A stretch of 64,000 nt of DNA from Lachnospiraceae bacterium (GTDB taxonomy: Bacteria; Bacillota; Clostridia; Lachnospirales; Lachnospiraceae), in contig JAIDFQ010000043.1 in the NCBI GenBank assembly GCA_029054245.1, positions 434,001 to 498,000 on the forward strand, in the 5' to 3' direction. Shown one piece after another: positions 36,557 through 45,459 of the stretch; the first letter of the stretch is position 1; each line of letters begins with the position of its first letter. The notes under the pieces were generated by a model that worked only from the letters and a program-made list of their open reading frames with translations, did no database searches and had not been told where the DNA came from. The position numbers and the translations under genes were made by a program.

Positions 36557-37432
36557 TCATCTGTTGATGCCTTCAAAAAACAAAGCAATCGTTCCCGGAC
36601 CCGAATGTGCACCGATTGTAGGACCGATATGATTGATTTGAAACTCTGTAATTCCAAAACGTTTTTCGATTTCTGCCTTTACATACTCTGCATCCGCCAA
36701 GGCATCGCCATGACTGATAAACACGATATCATTCTTTTCAAGATATCCGTCTTTCACCTTTTCCTCCATATAATCCACCAATGCATTTAACGATTTTTTG
36801 CGCCCTCTCACTTTGCTAAGTGGAATCAGGTGTCCTTCATCGTCCACGTGAAGAACCGGTTTGATGCCTGCAATCGTTCCAACAATAGCCGCCGCTTTGC
36901 TGACACGTCCTCCTCTATATAGATGATTTAAATCATCTACTGTAAAAATATGCGTAAGGTGAGGCACCAGCTCATTCAGATAATCTGCCGTCTCCTTCAT
37001 AGTTTTACCCTGTTCTTTCATTCTGACCGCCTTATGGACAAACAATCCCTCACCCATCGAAGCACACTTAGAATCCACCACGATGATATGACAATCCTCC
37101 CTTTCTTCCATCAGTTCTTCTGCCGCCAGCATTGCATTGCCGCAGGAGCCACTTAAACCAGAGGAAAAAGAAATATAAAGCAAATTCTTATTCTCCTCAA
37201 GAAATGCTTCAAAATATTCCCTATATTGCTGAGGATTTACCTGCGAAGTGGTAGGCATCTTTCCTTCCTCACGCATCAGGCGGTAAAACTCCTTCCAGTA
37301 AAGTTCCTTATCTTTCCCGTAAGAGATTCCATCCATAATATAATTAAAATAAATCAGTCCAAGCTGATTTTCTTTTATGTAATCCATCGGAAGATCTGCT
37401 GTCGTGTTTGTAATAATCTTAAATGCTTCCAT
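36557..37432 (-). CDS. DegV-family fatty-acid-binding protein
   Basis: 291 residues, standard for DegV. It shows the N-terminal ITNTTADLPMDY segment, the TTSQVNPQQY segment, FSSGLSGSCGNAM and the C-terminal HIGPTIGAHSGPGTIALFF, which together bind a fatty acyl chain. In Firmicutes these proteins (FakB type) present fatty acids to the kinase FakA; no FakA is encoded here. It has its own promoter (37473-37501) and converges on the chemoreceptor gene. Confidence 0.93.
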   Translation of the reverse strand: MEAFKIITNTTADLPMDYIKENQLGLIYFNYIMDGISYGKDKELYWKEFYRLMREEGKMPTTSQVNPQQYREYFEAFLEENKNLLYISFSSGLSGSCGNAMLAAEELMEEREDCHIIVVDSKCASMGEGLFVHKAVRMKEQGKTMKETADYLNELVPHLTHIFTVDDLNHLYRGGRVSKAAAIVGTIAGIKPVLHVDDEGHLIPLSKVRGRKKSLNALVDYMEEKVKDGYLEKNDIVFISHGDALADAEYVKAEIEKRFGITEFQINHIGPTIGAHSGPGTIALFFEGINR

Positions 37433-37472
37433 CCTGCTCTCACTCCTTATGTTGATTATTCATAATGTTAGT

Positions 37473-37501
37473 ATTTTAACATTTTTACCAGGATTTTACA
37501 A
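37473..37501 (-). promoter_or_regulatory. Probable vegetative promoter of degV
   Basis: On the minus strand TTGTAA (37496-37501) and TAAAAT (37473-37478) are spaced by exactly 17 bases, and a start near 37466 leaves about 34 bases to the degV ATG. The -10 element lies inside the dyad GTTA...TAAC (37470-37480), which may be coincidental. Confidence 0.5.
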
Positions 37502-37521
37502 ACAATATCCGCAAAGTTTTT

Positions 37522-37552
37522 GTTCAGCCCGCAATGCGCTTGCGGGCTGAAC
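37522..37552 (-). terminator. Strong stem-loop after the SpoVAF-like gene
   Basis: A perfect 12-bp GC-rich stem (GTTCAGCCCGCA at 37522-37533 and its complement at 37541-37552) lies 10 bases past the stop of the gene ending at 37563. No U-tract follows on the minus strand, so termination is likely but not textbook; it may instead stabilise the 3' end. Confidence 0.6.
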
Positions 37553-37562
37553 TACTTCTTCT

Positions 37563-38981
37563 CTATTCGCGTGACCCAGGCAGTCTGTATCTGAACAGTC
37601 TCTTTGAAAGCTGTTTCAAATTAAAGGGAATCAACGGATAAACGTAACTCTTTCCTGATACCGTTCTGTTTGTCCCGATTGCAAGAACAAGCAGAATGAC
37701 TGCCGCAATATACCCCCATATACCGAAAAGCGCGGTCAAAATCAAATTAATGATACGCATAAATTTAATTGCATAACTGAGCTCATAGCTTGCCTGGGTA
37801 TAATTAGCAATTGCAACAAACGCCATATATAGCATTACCTCTGAATTGAACCATCCGCTGTTCACAGAAAACTCTCCCAACACCAGCGCCGCCATGACAC
37901 TAAGTGGTGTGCTCAGCATATTGGGCGTATTCACCGCGGCAAGGCGAAGCCCGTCAATGGCAAGCTCCAAGATTAAAAACTGCCAAATTAACGGAATATT
38001 GGTCGTATCCTTGACCATGATAAATTCAAATCCAGTAGGAATCCACTCCGGTCTTTGCATAAGAAGCAGAAAAGTTGGCGTCATGAAATATGTCAAAATC
38101 GCAATAAGAAACCTGGACAGCCGAAGATAGGTTCCTGTAATCGGCGGGAAATAATAGTCGTCTGCCTCTTCCACCACATCAAAGATAGAGGTAGGCGTAA
38201 TCATAGCAGAAGGGGAATTGTCCACCAAAATGACAATATCTCCCTCGAGAATCTGAGCGGAAGCAGTATCCGGTCTTTCTGTAAATTTGAATTTAGGAAA
38301 AGGATTGTACCACTTCTTCTTATAAAGGCATTCTGCCAGGCTTTCCTGATTCATAGTCAGCGCATCCACCTGTATGTGATTGATACGCTCCTTGATCTGA
38401 TTTAAAAAAGCATGATCCACCCGGTCATTCATATAGCAAAGCACAATATCTGTCTGCGAGCTGTTTCCTGCATGGAGCATTTCCATATGAAGCTGTGCGC
38501 TTCTGATTCTTCGCCTAATCAACGCCGTATTAAATACGATGGTTTCCACAAATCCATCCTTGGAACCGCGCAGCACCTTATCCTTTTCCGGTTCTCCCAC
38601 GCTCCTTGCTGGATAGGTCCTTGAATCAATCAAAAGACACTGGTCATATCCGTCAATAAAAAGTGCAAATACGCCTGACATGATAAAATAAGTGATCTGA
38701 TCCCATTGATCCTGCAGATCCACTTCCACGTAGGGCAGGTTGGTTTTCGACATTCCATGGACATCTTCCGGCATCTCATCTGCTTTGATATCCATAAAGT
38801 ACTGAAGCATCTTCTGCATCAGCTCGTCCTTGCAGAAGCCGTCTATAAAATACATACATGCTTCTCTCCCGCCGATCTTTATGACACGGTATATAATGTC
38901 AAAATTTGCATCTACAGCAAGATAATTATTTAAATACTCCATATTTTCAGAAAGTGAAGAACTCATCTTATTCGTATCCAT
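37563..38981 (-). CDS. GerA-family spore germination membrane protein, SpoVAF-like
   Basis: 472 residues from the ATG at 38981, which has GGAAGGAG 6 bases upstream; an extension to 39020 would run into the promoter. The N-terminal soluble part has the SpoVAF-style ACMYFIDGFCKDELMQKML, and the middle has GDIVILVDNSPSAMITPTSIFDVVEEADDYYFPP, quoted here only as its core IVILVDNSPSAM. The C-terminal third has five to six membrane helices. GerA A-type subunits and SpoVAF act at the spore inner membrane in germination. No B or C subunit is nearby, which fits SpoVAF better than a GerA operon. A sigma-G-like promoter precedes it. Confidence 0.85.
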   Translation of the reverse strand: MDTNKMSSSLSENMEYLNNYLAVDANFDIIYRVIKIGGREACMYFIDGFCKDELMQKMLQYFMDIKADEMPEDVHGMSKTNLPYVEVDLQDQWDQITYFIMSGVFALFIDGYDQCLLIDSRTYPARSVGEPEKDKVLRGSKDGFVETIVFNTALIRRRIRSAQLHMEMLHAGNSSQTDIVLCYMNDRVDHAFLNQIKERINHIQVDALTMNQESLAECLYKKKWYNPFPKFKFTERPDTASAQILEGDIVILVDNSPSAMITPTSIFDVVEEADDYYFPPITGTYLRLSRFLIAILTYFMTPTFLLLMQRPEWIPTGFEFIMVKDTTNIPLIWQFLILELAIDGLRLAAVNTPNMLSTPLSVMAALVLGEFSVNSGWFNSEVMLYMAFVAIANYTQASYELSYAIKFMRIINLILTALFGIWGYIAAVILLVLAIGTNRTVSGKSYVYPLIPFNLKQLSKRLFRYRLPGSRE

Positions 38982-39017
38982 AAAAAACTCCTTCCGCACA
39001 CTTATGCATTCTCTTAG

Positions 39018-39048
39018 CATTATGTGGCAAAAGGAGTTATTTTATACA
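39018..39048 (-). promoter_or_regulatory. Possible sigma-G (forespore) promoter of the SpoVAF-like gene
   Basis: On the minus strand TGTATA (39043-39048) is followed after 18 bases by CATAATG (39018-39024). This resembles the sigma-G pattern (TGnATA, 18 bases, CATnnTA), with one mismatch in the -10. A start near 39011 gives about 30 bases of leader. Genes of the spoVA and gerA families are sigma-G dependent in Bacillus. Confidence 0.45.
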
Positions 39049-39067
39049 AAAATAAAATTTTTTACAA

Positions 39068-39502
39068 TTACTGCTTTCCCGTACTTCCAAAACCGCCTCT
39101 GTCCGCCCCGGTTAAAATGTTCACTTCCTGAAAATTGATTTTCGGTTGATTTTCTACAATTCTGAATTGGCAGATTCTGTCATTGCAGGATATATGCGTA
39201 TCCCGCATGGCATATACCGGCATGAACCATTGATCGTTATCACCACAGTAAGAACAATCCACTACCCCTTGGTGATTCGTCTGAATAATACCAAAATTTT
39301 TGAATGTAGAACTTCTAGGTACAATATGCGCTTCATACCCTTTGGGGAGTTCCATTGCCACGCCTAATGGAACTAAGGCATATTCCCCTTGTTTTAAATC
39401 TATATCCTGCGCAGCGCGAAGATCGATCCAGTCTGACTTACCATCTATATAAGTCAACTTTTCAATCTTGTCTGTAAAATATTTAATCCTGATTGTCTCC
39501 AT
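39068..39502 (-). CDS. dut: dUTP diphosphatase
   Basis: 144 residues. The trimeric dUTPase motifs are recognisable: DLRAAQD (I), [10 protein letters not shown] (II), [12 protein letters not shown] (III), [14 protein letters not shown] (IV) and [10 protein letters not shown] (V). It hydrolyses dUTP to dUMP, keeping uracil out of DNA and supplying the thymidylate pathway. It follows nrdG with an 18-base gap, forming nrdD-nrdG-dut. Confidence 0.9.
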   Translation of the reverse strand: METIRIKYFTDKIEKLTYIDGKSDWIDLRAAQDIDLKQGEYALVPLGVAMELPKGYEAHIVPRSSTFKNFGIIQTNHQGVVDCSYCGDNDQWFMPVYAMRDTHISCNDRICQFRIVENQPKINFQEVNILTGADRGGFGSTGKQ

Positions 39503-39520
39503 GGTTCAGAAAAATCCTTT

Positions 39521-40030
39521 CTATGCATAATCTGCACAATGCAGGACAGGAACGGAAGGATCCGTCTGCTTGAGCGTTTTTTTGACATCGATCACTCTCT
39601 GGTTGCTGCTTCCTTTCCAGAGGAGCTTAATGTCCTTTTTGTCAACCTGGAATTCACCATCCACCAGTACATCAATATACGGCATAATGGAATAGTGCAT
39701 GATATTCTCCCAGCTATCCCCTGTATAAAGCCAAATCGTCTTATCGGGATATTTTTCCTTGATTTCTGTTATAAAGCTCCTGACGTCCAAACGGTTCGCT
39801 GCATGAAGCGGATCACCGCCTGAAAACGTAATGCCGGAAATATAAGACTTATCAAGCTGATCAAAAATCTCCTGCTTTGCACTTTCATCGAACAAAATCC
39901 CACCAGCAGGATCCCATGTGACAGGATTATGACATTCCTTACAGCAGTGAGAGCATCCCGAAACCCATAACACTACACGCAATCCATCGCCGTTTAACAT
40001 ATCGTCCTTTGTAATATTGTGATATCTCAT
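39521..40030 (-). CDS. nrdG: Anaerobic ribonucleotide reductase activating protein NrdG (radical SAM)
   Basis: 169 residues. The N-terminal CSHCCKEC is the radical SAM CxxxCxxC motif, followed by HNPVTWD and the SAM-binding FSGGDPLHA. NrdG installs the glycyl radical on NrdD. The gene starts 4 bases after the nrdD stop, so the partners are co-translated. Confidence 0.96.
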   Translation of the reverse strand: MRYHNITKDDMLNGDGLRVVLWVSGCSHCCKECHNPVTWDPAGGILFDESAKQEIFDQLDKSYISGITFSGGDPLHAANRLDVRSFITEIKEKYPDKTIWLYTGDSWENIMHYSIMPYIDVLVDGEFQVDKKDIKLLWKGSSNQRVIDVKKTLKQTDPSVPVLHCADYA

Positions 40031-40034
40031 TTAC

Positions 40035-42212
40035 TCACATGCTCTTCCTTTCTGCAATTTCCGCCATCTTCGCTTCATTCAATCTGGTATCTCCATGTAC
40101 TCTGGAATATGACAGATAGCCGTTCATCCGCTCAATCTTTGTCAGATTCTTGCTTCCGCATATCGGACATACATCCATCTCCAGCTCCTGATGACCACAG
40201 TCATCGCAGTAAGCAAGGGATAAGTTAACGCCTTCATAAAATCCCATATCCATCGCCCTGCGGATCAAAGTCTTGATTGCTTCTAGGTTATAATCAATAG
40301 GATATTTTACATACTGTATCTTTCCGCCGTTTGACAGTTCCCAGAAGCGATACTCAAGATCCTGCTTCTGGATTGGTGTAATATCCTCAGAAACATGACA
40401 GTGGAAACTGTTAGATACATATTCCCTGTCTGATACACCTTCTACGATTCCATATTTTGCACGAAACTGTTTTACCTGAAGACCGCAGAGACTTTCCGCA
40501 GGCGTTCCATAGATAGCATACAGATTGCCGTCTGCCTCTTTAAATTCGTTTACCTTCTGATTGATATGCTCCAGCACTTCCAGTGCAAATTCTCCATCCT
40601 CCACCAGAGATTTTCCATTATACAATTCCTGCAGTTCATTAAATGCAGTAATGCCAAAGCTTGCAGTAGCTGATTTCAGAATCGGCTTGATTTTGTCTGT
40701 CAGTTTTAAATGACCGCCTAAAAAGCCCCCCTCACAATAAGCAAGAGGATTTGTGGACGCACGCATTTCTCCCAAATACGCATAAGTTCTTATGTGAAGC
40801 TGACGGATCAGATTCAGATAATAATCCAGCACTTCAAAGAAATCCCTGTTCTCCTGTCTTGATTTTGCAAGAATCATCGGCAGATGGAGCGATACTGCCC
40901 CAATATTAAACCGCCCAACAAAGATAGGCTTATCATTCTCATCCGCCGGATGCATACCACCTTTTTCATACCAAGGTGAAAGAAAAGCGCGGCAGCCCAT
41001 GGGTGAAATTACTTTTCCATACTGTTTATACATGCTTGCAATATAGCCCTTGCCTGTCAGGGAAAGCCAATCAGGATACATGGTCTTTGCAGAACATTTC
41101 ACACCGGCTTCAAATACATTCTCAAGTTCCTTACCTTGACCGTGGAGATTTTCGTCGTATAAAAATACGATTTTAGGGAAAAGTACCGGCTTTTTGCAAT
41201 CCTTCTTTCCCTGTCCTTTTCTTCTCACATTCAAAAGAGAAATCGTAGCAAGCTGGGCAAAACGCCCAGTGCCAATGCCGGCTGTCACGGTGATAAAAGG
41301 ATAATCACCGCGGCTGGACGCAACCGTGTTGAATTTGTATTCCCATCCCTGGAACCCCTGCTCAAATTCACGCTTTACATCCGCATAAGCCTCCGCTTGC
41401 GCCGTTTCTTCATCAATCCCTAAGTTTAAATATCTATTGAGACTTCTCTGATACGTTTTTTCTGCATAAGGCTCTAAGATCTTGTCCACTTCAGGAACTG
41501 TAAATCCACCGTATTGCTGGCTTGCGGCGCTTAAGACGATATCTCCAATCACGTCAAACGCTACATCCAGCGTTTTAGGCTCATTATACCAAATATTCCC
41601 CATCTCAAAGCCGCCGGTCAGCACATTGGACACGTCAAAAAGACAACAGTTCATGGTATCCCGCCTTGCAGACATATCATGAACATAAATATAACCGTCC
41701 CGGCACGCCTGTATTTCTTCCGTCGTCATAAAAAACTTCTGATACAGCTCTTTATTAAACTGATTGAAAATCAGACTTCTCTTCGTGGACACAAGGGCAC
41801 TATCCGTATTGGCGTTTTCCTTATCCCCCACATACATAATTGACTGACTCTTTTTGTATACATCATCCATCATGCGAACAAAGTCCTGCTTATAATTGCG
41901 GTAATCGCGGTAACTCTTCGCCACAATCGGCTTAACATCTTCAAGCGCGCTTTCCACAATATTATGCATGATTGGAATCGGTATCTGGTCCTGCTCCAGT
42001 TCATTTACTTTATCGACAACATATTGACAGATATGTTTCTTTTCTTCGTCGGTAAATTTCGTCAAAGCTCTGTAAGCGCTTTTCCCCACAGCATCAATTA
42101 CCTTCTGTACATTAAAGGCTTCCAGGCTGCCATCCTTTTTGATCACTTTAACTACTCTCTCCGGCTTAAATAATGTGCCGTATTCTGCAGTATATTCCTG
42201 CATATCACTCAT
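40035..42212 (-). CDS. nrdD: Anaerobic (class III) ribonucleoside-triphosphate reductase NrdD
   Basis: About 725 residues from the ATG at 42212 (GGAGG 7 bases upstream). An N-terminal ATP-cone (about 20-110, KVIKKDGSLEAFNVQKV) is followed by the ten-stranded barrel, then a zinc-binding knot (CDDCG and CPICG) and the glycyl-radical segment RMNGYL near the C-terminus. The enzyme makes deoxyribonucleotides only in the absence of oxygen. Upstream lie a consensus promoter and tandem NrdR-like boxes. Confidence 0.96.
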   Translation of the reverse strand: MSDMQEYTAEYGTLFKPERVVKVIKKDGSLEAFNVQKVIDAVGKSAYRALTKFTDEEKKHICQYVVDKVNELEQDQIPIPIMHNIVESALEDVKPIVAKSYRDYRNYKQDFVRMMDDVYKKSQSIMYVGDKENANTDSALVSTKRSLIFNQFNKELYQKFFMTTEEIQACRDGYIYVHDMSARRDTMNCCLFDVSNVLTGGFEMGNIWYNEPKTLDVAFDVIGDIVLSAASQQYGGFTVPEVDKILEPYAEKTYQRSLNRYLNLGIDEETAQAEAYADVKREFEQGFQGWEYKFNTVASSRGDYPFITVTAGIGTGRFAQLATISLLNVRRKGQGKKDCKKPVLFPKIVFLYDENLHGQGKELENVFEAGVKCSAKTMYPDWLSLTGKGYIASMYKQYGKVISPMGCRAFLSPWYEKGGMHPADENDKPIFVGRFNIGAVSLHLPMILAKSRQENRDFFEVLDYYLNLIRQLHIRTYAYLGEMRASTNPLAYCEGGFLGGHLKLTDKIKPILKSATASFGITAFNELQELYNGKSLVEDGEFALEVLEHINQKVNEFKEADGNLYAIYGTPAESLCGLQVKQFRAKYGIVEGVSDREYVSNSFHCHVSEDITPIQKQDLEYRFWELSNGGKIQYVKYPIDYNLEAIKTLIRRAMDMGFYEGVNLSLAYCDDCGHQELEMDVCPICGSKNLTKIERMNGYLSYSRVHGDTRLNEAKMAEIAERKSM

Positions 42213-42254
42213 TTTGTTTCCTCCGCTTTCCTCTCGTCCGCAATGTGCAAAACA

Positions 42255-42297
42255 CAAAATCTAGTAGTTTTGTCCTAAATTAGTCAAGATATTGTAC
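42255..42297 (-). promoter_or_regulatory. Tandem NrdR-box-like operators of nrdD
   Basis: Two related 13-base sites, CAAAATCTAGTAG (42255-42267) and CAAGATATTGTAC (42285-42297), are spaced by exactly 30 bases start to start. Both fit the core CwAnATnTwGT of the published NrdR box. Paired boxes about three helical turns apart are the usual NrdR arrangement. They lie downstream of the promoter, over the start region and leader, where NrdR bound with dATP could block transcription. Confidence 0.6.
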
Positions 42298-42305
42298 TAG
42301 TAACT

Positions 42306-42334
42306 AGTATAATGAACCCACCTACAGATGTCAA
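42306..42334 (-). promoter_or_regulatory. Consensus vegetative promoter of nrdD-nrdG-dut
   Basis: On the minus strand TTGACA (42329-42334) and TATACT (42306-42311) are spaced by 17 bases, the best promoter match in the window. The start would fall near 42299, about 87 bases before the nrdD ATG. A perfect palindrome TACTAGTAACTAGTA (42295-42309) overlaps the -10. A second weaker pair (TTGACT, 18 bases, TAGATT; 42258-42287) lies within the NrdR-like boxes. Confidence 0.7.
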
Positions 42335-42407
42335 CTTGATAATCCTCATAAAAAATGCCAAAAAAACTGATATCGTATTGTCTATTATTTTGTGTTCTAT
42401 TTCAGTC

Positions 42408-43580
42408 CTACTTATGTATCATACCAGAAGCCTCTATTGCAGCTACCGCAAGGTTTATTTCCTCCACCGGCAGGGTGAGGGCGAAGCGCACATGTCCTCT
42501 TCCGCCTTTTCCAAAGCTGCTCCCCGGCGTACAGAGCACGCCTGATTTTTGAACCAGTTCCATCACGAACGCCACATCATCCGAATATCCTTCCGGAATC
42601 CTGCCCCATGCAAACATCGTTCCCTGGCTGTCAGGAATATTCCAACCAATCCTGCGAAGTCCGCCACAGAGTGCATCTCGCCTTAACTGGTACTGTGCAC
42701 AACGCCTGCTGATAGCCTCATCTGGTCCCTTAAGGGCGGCTATCGCACCGTACTGAACCGGAAGAAAGGTTCCATAATCAATCTGCGAGCGTAATTTTTT
42801 AAGATTCTGCACCAGGTATTGATTTCCTACCAGAAATCCTGCCCGGGCTCCCGTATAATTGTAACTCTTGGACAAGGAATAAAACTCTATGCAGTTTTCC
42901 TTTGCACCCTCAAACTGCAAAATGGATTTTCCCACCCGTCCATCATAAATGATATCAGAATACGCATTATCATGAACGATAATGATCTCATGTGCCTGTG
43001 CCCATGGAATCAGCTTTTCATAAAAAGAATCCGGCGCAATTTTACAGATTGGATTAAGAGGATAAGAAACAATCATGAACTTTGCCTTACGGCAGGTCTC
43101 TTCATCAATACCATCTAAATCTGGAAGATAATCATTTTCTGGTCTTAATTCGTAAGTCCTTACATCTGCCATAGCCAAAGACGGACCAATCGAAAAGATC
43201 GGATACCCTGGGTCCGGCACGAGCACCACATCTCCCGGATTACAAAGCGATAAGCCAATGTGGGCAATTCCCTCCTGCGATCCATAGACATCTGTCACTT
43301 CTTCTTCCGTAAGTGTTACATGGTAGCGCTCCTTAAAACGTTCGATCACTGCATGCGTAAGCTCCGGCAGTATCTTAAGCGCATATTTATAGTTAGCTGA
43401 ATCCTTTGCCGCCTCCACGACCGCTTCCATAATATGTGGGTCAGTGGGAAAATCGGGTGTACCGACAGATAAGTTGTATACCTTCTTTCCTGTCTTTTCT
43501 ACTTCTTCCTTTTTTTCATTTAAAAGCTGAAAAACGCCTTCTTCATAGTCTTTCATTCTGTCTGCAACTTGTAGTTTCAT
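42408..43580 (-). CDS. Class I/II PLP-dependent aminotransferase
   Basis: 390 residues from the ATG at 43580 (GGAGGAAC 5 bases upstream). It is a fold-type I aminotransferase with VGTPDFPTDPH near the start, the substrate-loop YPLNPICKIA, VHDNAYSDIIYDG with the PLP aspartate, SLSKSYNYTGARAGF with the Schiff-base lysine, and HVRFAL near the end. The layout is close to LL-diaminopimelate and alanine/aspartate aminotransferase groups; substrate cannot be fixed. It lies 11 bases downstream of a WYL regulator gene, which may control it. Confidence 0.87.
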   Translation of the reverse strand: MKLQVADRMKDYEEGVFQLLNEKKEEVEKTGKKVYNLSVGTPDFPTDPHIMEAVVEAAKDSANYKYALKILPELTHAVIERFKERYHVTLTEEEVTDVYGSQEGIAHIGLSLCNPGDVVLVPDPGYPIFSIGPSLAMADVRTYELRPENDYLPDLDGIDEETCRKAKFMIVSYPLNPICKIAPDSFYEKLIPWAQAHEIIIVHDNAYSDIIYDGRVGKSILQFEGAKENCIEFYSLSKSYNYTGARAGFLVGNQYLVQNLKKLRSQIDYGTFLPVQYGAIAALKGPDEAISRRCAQYQLRRDALCGGLRRIGWNIPDSQGTMFAWGRIPEGYSDDVAFVMELVQKSGVLCTPGSSFGKGGRGHVRFALTLPVEEINLAVAAIEASGMIHK

Positions 43581-43591
43581 TGTTCCTCCAT

Positions 43592-44596
43592 TCAAAAGCA
43601 CTTACTGCCATACTGATTCATTATATTTTTCATAAAGTCTATATACCCATTTCTGACATGCTCAGGTCCTAAAATAAGCACTTCCTTTCCAAGACCAGTA
43701 AGCCATCCATAGAATTGTCCGCTCACTGCTGCTTTAATCCTTACACACACATTTCCATCCGCCAGGTTCCGTATATCGATTTCCTTTCCAAAACGGTCAA
43801 AAATAATTCCAATCATGTTCTCCGGCAGCTGCAGCGTCACCGTCTCCGACTCACCACCAAACATGCCAAAAGTTCTATTCGTGTACTGTGCAATGTCAAA
43901 TTCCTTAAAAGCTTCCACCCCTTTGCGGCTTTCTTTGGAAAGCTGCGTAATATGGCTCATCTTATCGACTCGAAAGTGTTTGATACGCTCTTCCTCATCA
44001 TCATAGGCTATCAGATAATAATTTTCATCCTGCCAGGTAAGCGCCCATGGACTGATGCGGTACTTCTTTCCTTCATGCCTTGGAATCAATTCTTTTTTGA
44101 TATTCCATGCAAGATAAAGAAATGTTACAGGCGCATTATCCTGTATTGCTTTATGTATACGGTCCACATTGTAATAAATACTCTCATTTTCAGTCTTTAC
44201 CCTGCCAGCAACAAATACCTGCCTTTGCAGCTGTTTTCCTTCAAAGGGACCCGCCAATTTCTCAATTTTTGAAATCAATTCTCTGGACTTTTTCTGTGTA
44301 ATAAAACGGGATGCCTGCACAGCATCGACCAGAAGCTTTAATTCTGGCAGTTCAAATTCCCTGCTCGCCAGATAATAGCCGCCTCCCTTTCGTGCTTTTA
44401 CATTGACAATGTCATATCCAAAGCAATTCAGACATTCGATATCGTCATAAATGCTTTTTCTTTCAGCCGTAATACCATATTCGACAAGCAACAAGATAAG
44501 ATCCTGCGCTGAAAGACAATGCTCCTCATCTGTCTTTTCTGTCAGAATCTTAAGTATATATAATAGTTTCATTTTCTGGTTGGCAGATTTGGGCAT
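43592..44596 (-). CDS. HTH and WYL-domain transcriptional regulator
   Basis: 334 residues from the ATG at 44596 (GGAGG 7 bases upstream). The N-terminal winged helix-turn-helix (about 5-70, with LSAQDLILLLVEYGI and RKSIYDDIECL) is followed by a WYL domain (about 150-220; ISPWALTWQDENYYLIAYDD) and a WCX-like C-terminal region. WYL regulators sense small ligands or nucleic acids and can repress or activate. Its start overlaps the HAD gene by 28 bases. Confidence 0.88.
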   Translation of the reverse strand: MPKSANQKMKLLYILKILTEKTDEEHCLSAQDLILLLVEYGITAERKSIYDDIECLNCFGYDIVNVKARKGGGYYLASREFELPELKLLVDAVQASRFITQKKSRELISKIEKLAGPFEGKQLQRQVFVAGRVKTENESIYYNVDRIHKAIQDNAPVTFLYLAWNIKKELIPRHEGKKYRISPWALTWQDENYYLIAYDDEEERIKHFRVDKMSHITQLSKESRKGVEAFKEFDIAQYTNRTFGMFGGESETVTLQLPENMIGIIFDRFGKEIDIRNLADGNVCVRIKAAVSGQFYGWLTGLGKEVLILGPEHVRNGYIDFMKNIMNQYGSKCF

Positions 44597-45279
44597 AATA
44601 TTTCCTCCACTTCCCACAGATTATGTATCTCATAATCAATCTTAAGTCCGGTATCGTTTTCTATTTTCTCTGGATTATACCAGCAGCACGCAATCCCCGC
44701 ATTATTTCCGCCCTTCATATCACTAGTCAACGAATCCCCCACGATTAAGGTTTCGTCCTTTTGAAAGCCTGCAATCTCCTGAAAGCATTTCTCAAAGTAC
44801 GAAAGCTGCGGTTTAGGCGCTCCAATTTCCTCTGAAACAAAAATGCCATCAAAAATCTGATCAAGCCCTGACAGATGCAGTTTCCTTCGCTGTGTAGAAG
44901 ACACCCCGTTCGTCACGGCATACTGACGCACCTTCCCCTTCCATTTACTACAAAGTTTATAGGAATCGTCCCTGAAATAATAAACCGATCCAAGCGCCTC
45001 CTGATAAATTTCCCTAAAATCCTTTACAGAAATATCTGTGATACCAAGCTGTGAAAAAAGCGTATCAAATCTCCCTGTGAGCAATTCATTTTTGGTGATT
45101 TCACCGCGCTCATAACCCTTCCAGTACGCATGATTGATTTCATCATACTGCGTCTTAACAGCATCATCGATTTTCCTGCCAAACTGCTTAAAACCATAGT
45201 CTAGCGCATATTCCTGAGACTTTTTAAAATCCAGCAGCGTCTGGTCCACATCCCAGAGAATAATACTAAATCTGCTCAT
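44569..45279 (-). CDS. HAD-superfamily phosphatase, YjjG-type nucleotidase
   Basis: 236 residues from the ATG at 45279 (GAGAGGAA about 8 bases upstream). The HAD motifs are DVDQTLLDF (nucleophile Asp and general acid), VTNGV for motif II, a lysine in GAPKPQLSYFEKCF, and VGDSLTSDMKGGNNAG for the metal aspartates. The cap type and overall sequence fit YjjG-like noncanonical pyrimidine nucleotidases, which dephosphorylate house-cleaning nucleotides. It is the first gene of the HAD-WYL-aminotransferase unit; a 23-bp repeat array begins 41 bases upstream. Confidence 0.85.
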   Translation of the reverse strand: MSRFSIILWDVDQTLLDFKKSQEYALDYGFKQFGRKIDDAVKTQYDEINHAYWKGYERGEITKNELLTGRFDTLFSQLGITDISVKDFREIYQEALGSVYYFRDDSYKLCSKWKGKVRQYAVTNGVSSTQRRKLHLSGLDQIFDGIFVSEEIGAPKPQLSYFEKCFQEIAGFQKDETLIVGDSLTSDMKGGNNAGIACCWYNPEKIENDTGLKIDYEIHNLWEVEEILCPNLPTRK

Positions 45280-45320
45280 ACGTACATTCCTCTCCTGCAT
45301 TTCTTAAGTTTTGATACCAA

Positions 45321-45451
45321 ACGCCCCGGCTTATTGCACCAAACGCCTTCGGCTTATTGCACCAGACGCCTCCGGCTTATTGTATCAAACGCCTCCGGCT
45401 TATTGTATCAAACGCCTCCGGCTTATTGCGCCAAACGCCTCCGGCTTATTG
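45321..45451. repeat. Six 23-bp tandem repeats upstream of the HAD gene
   Basis: Six head-to-tail copies with a strict 23-base period: the shared GGCTTATTG begins at 45328, 45351, 45374, 45397, 45420 and 45443. The full unit is close to ACGCCTCCGGCTTATTG plus TATCAA. The first unit lacks one base and the last is cut short. Each contains the near-palindrome GCCTCCGGC. The period is not a multiple of three and the open frames through it look meaningless, so it is non-coding. Confidence 0.92.
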
Positions 45452-45459
45452 GAATCAAA

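Noticed and set aside
45321-45451. CRISPR array
   Set aside because: The units are contiguous with a 23-base period and no unique spacers, and no cas genes are present.
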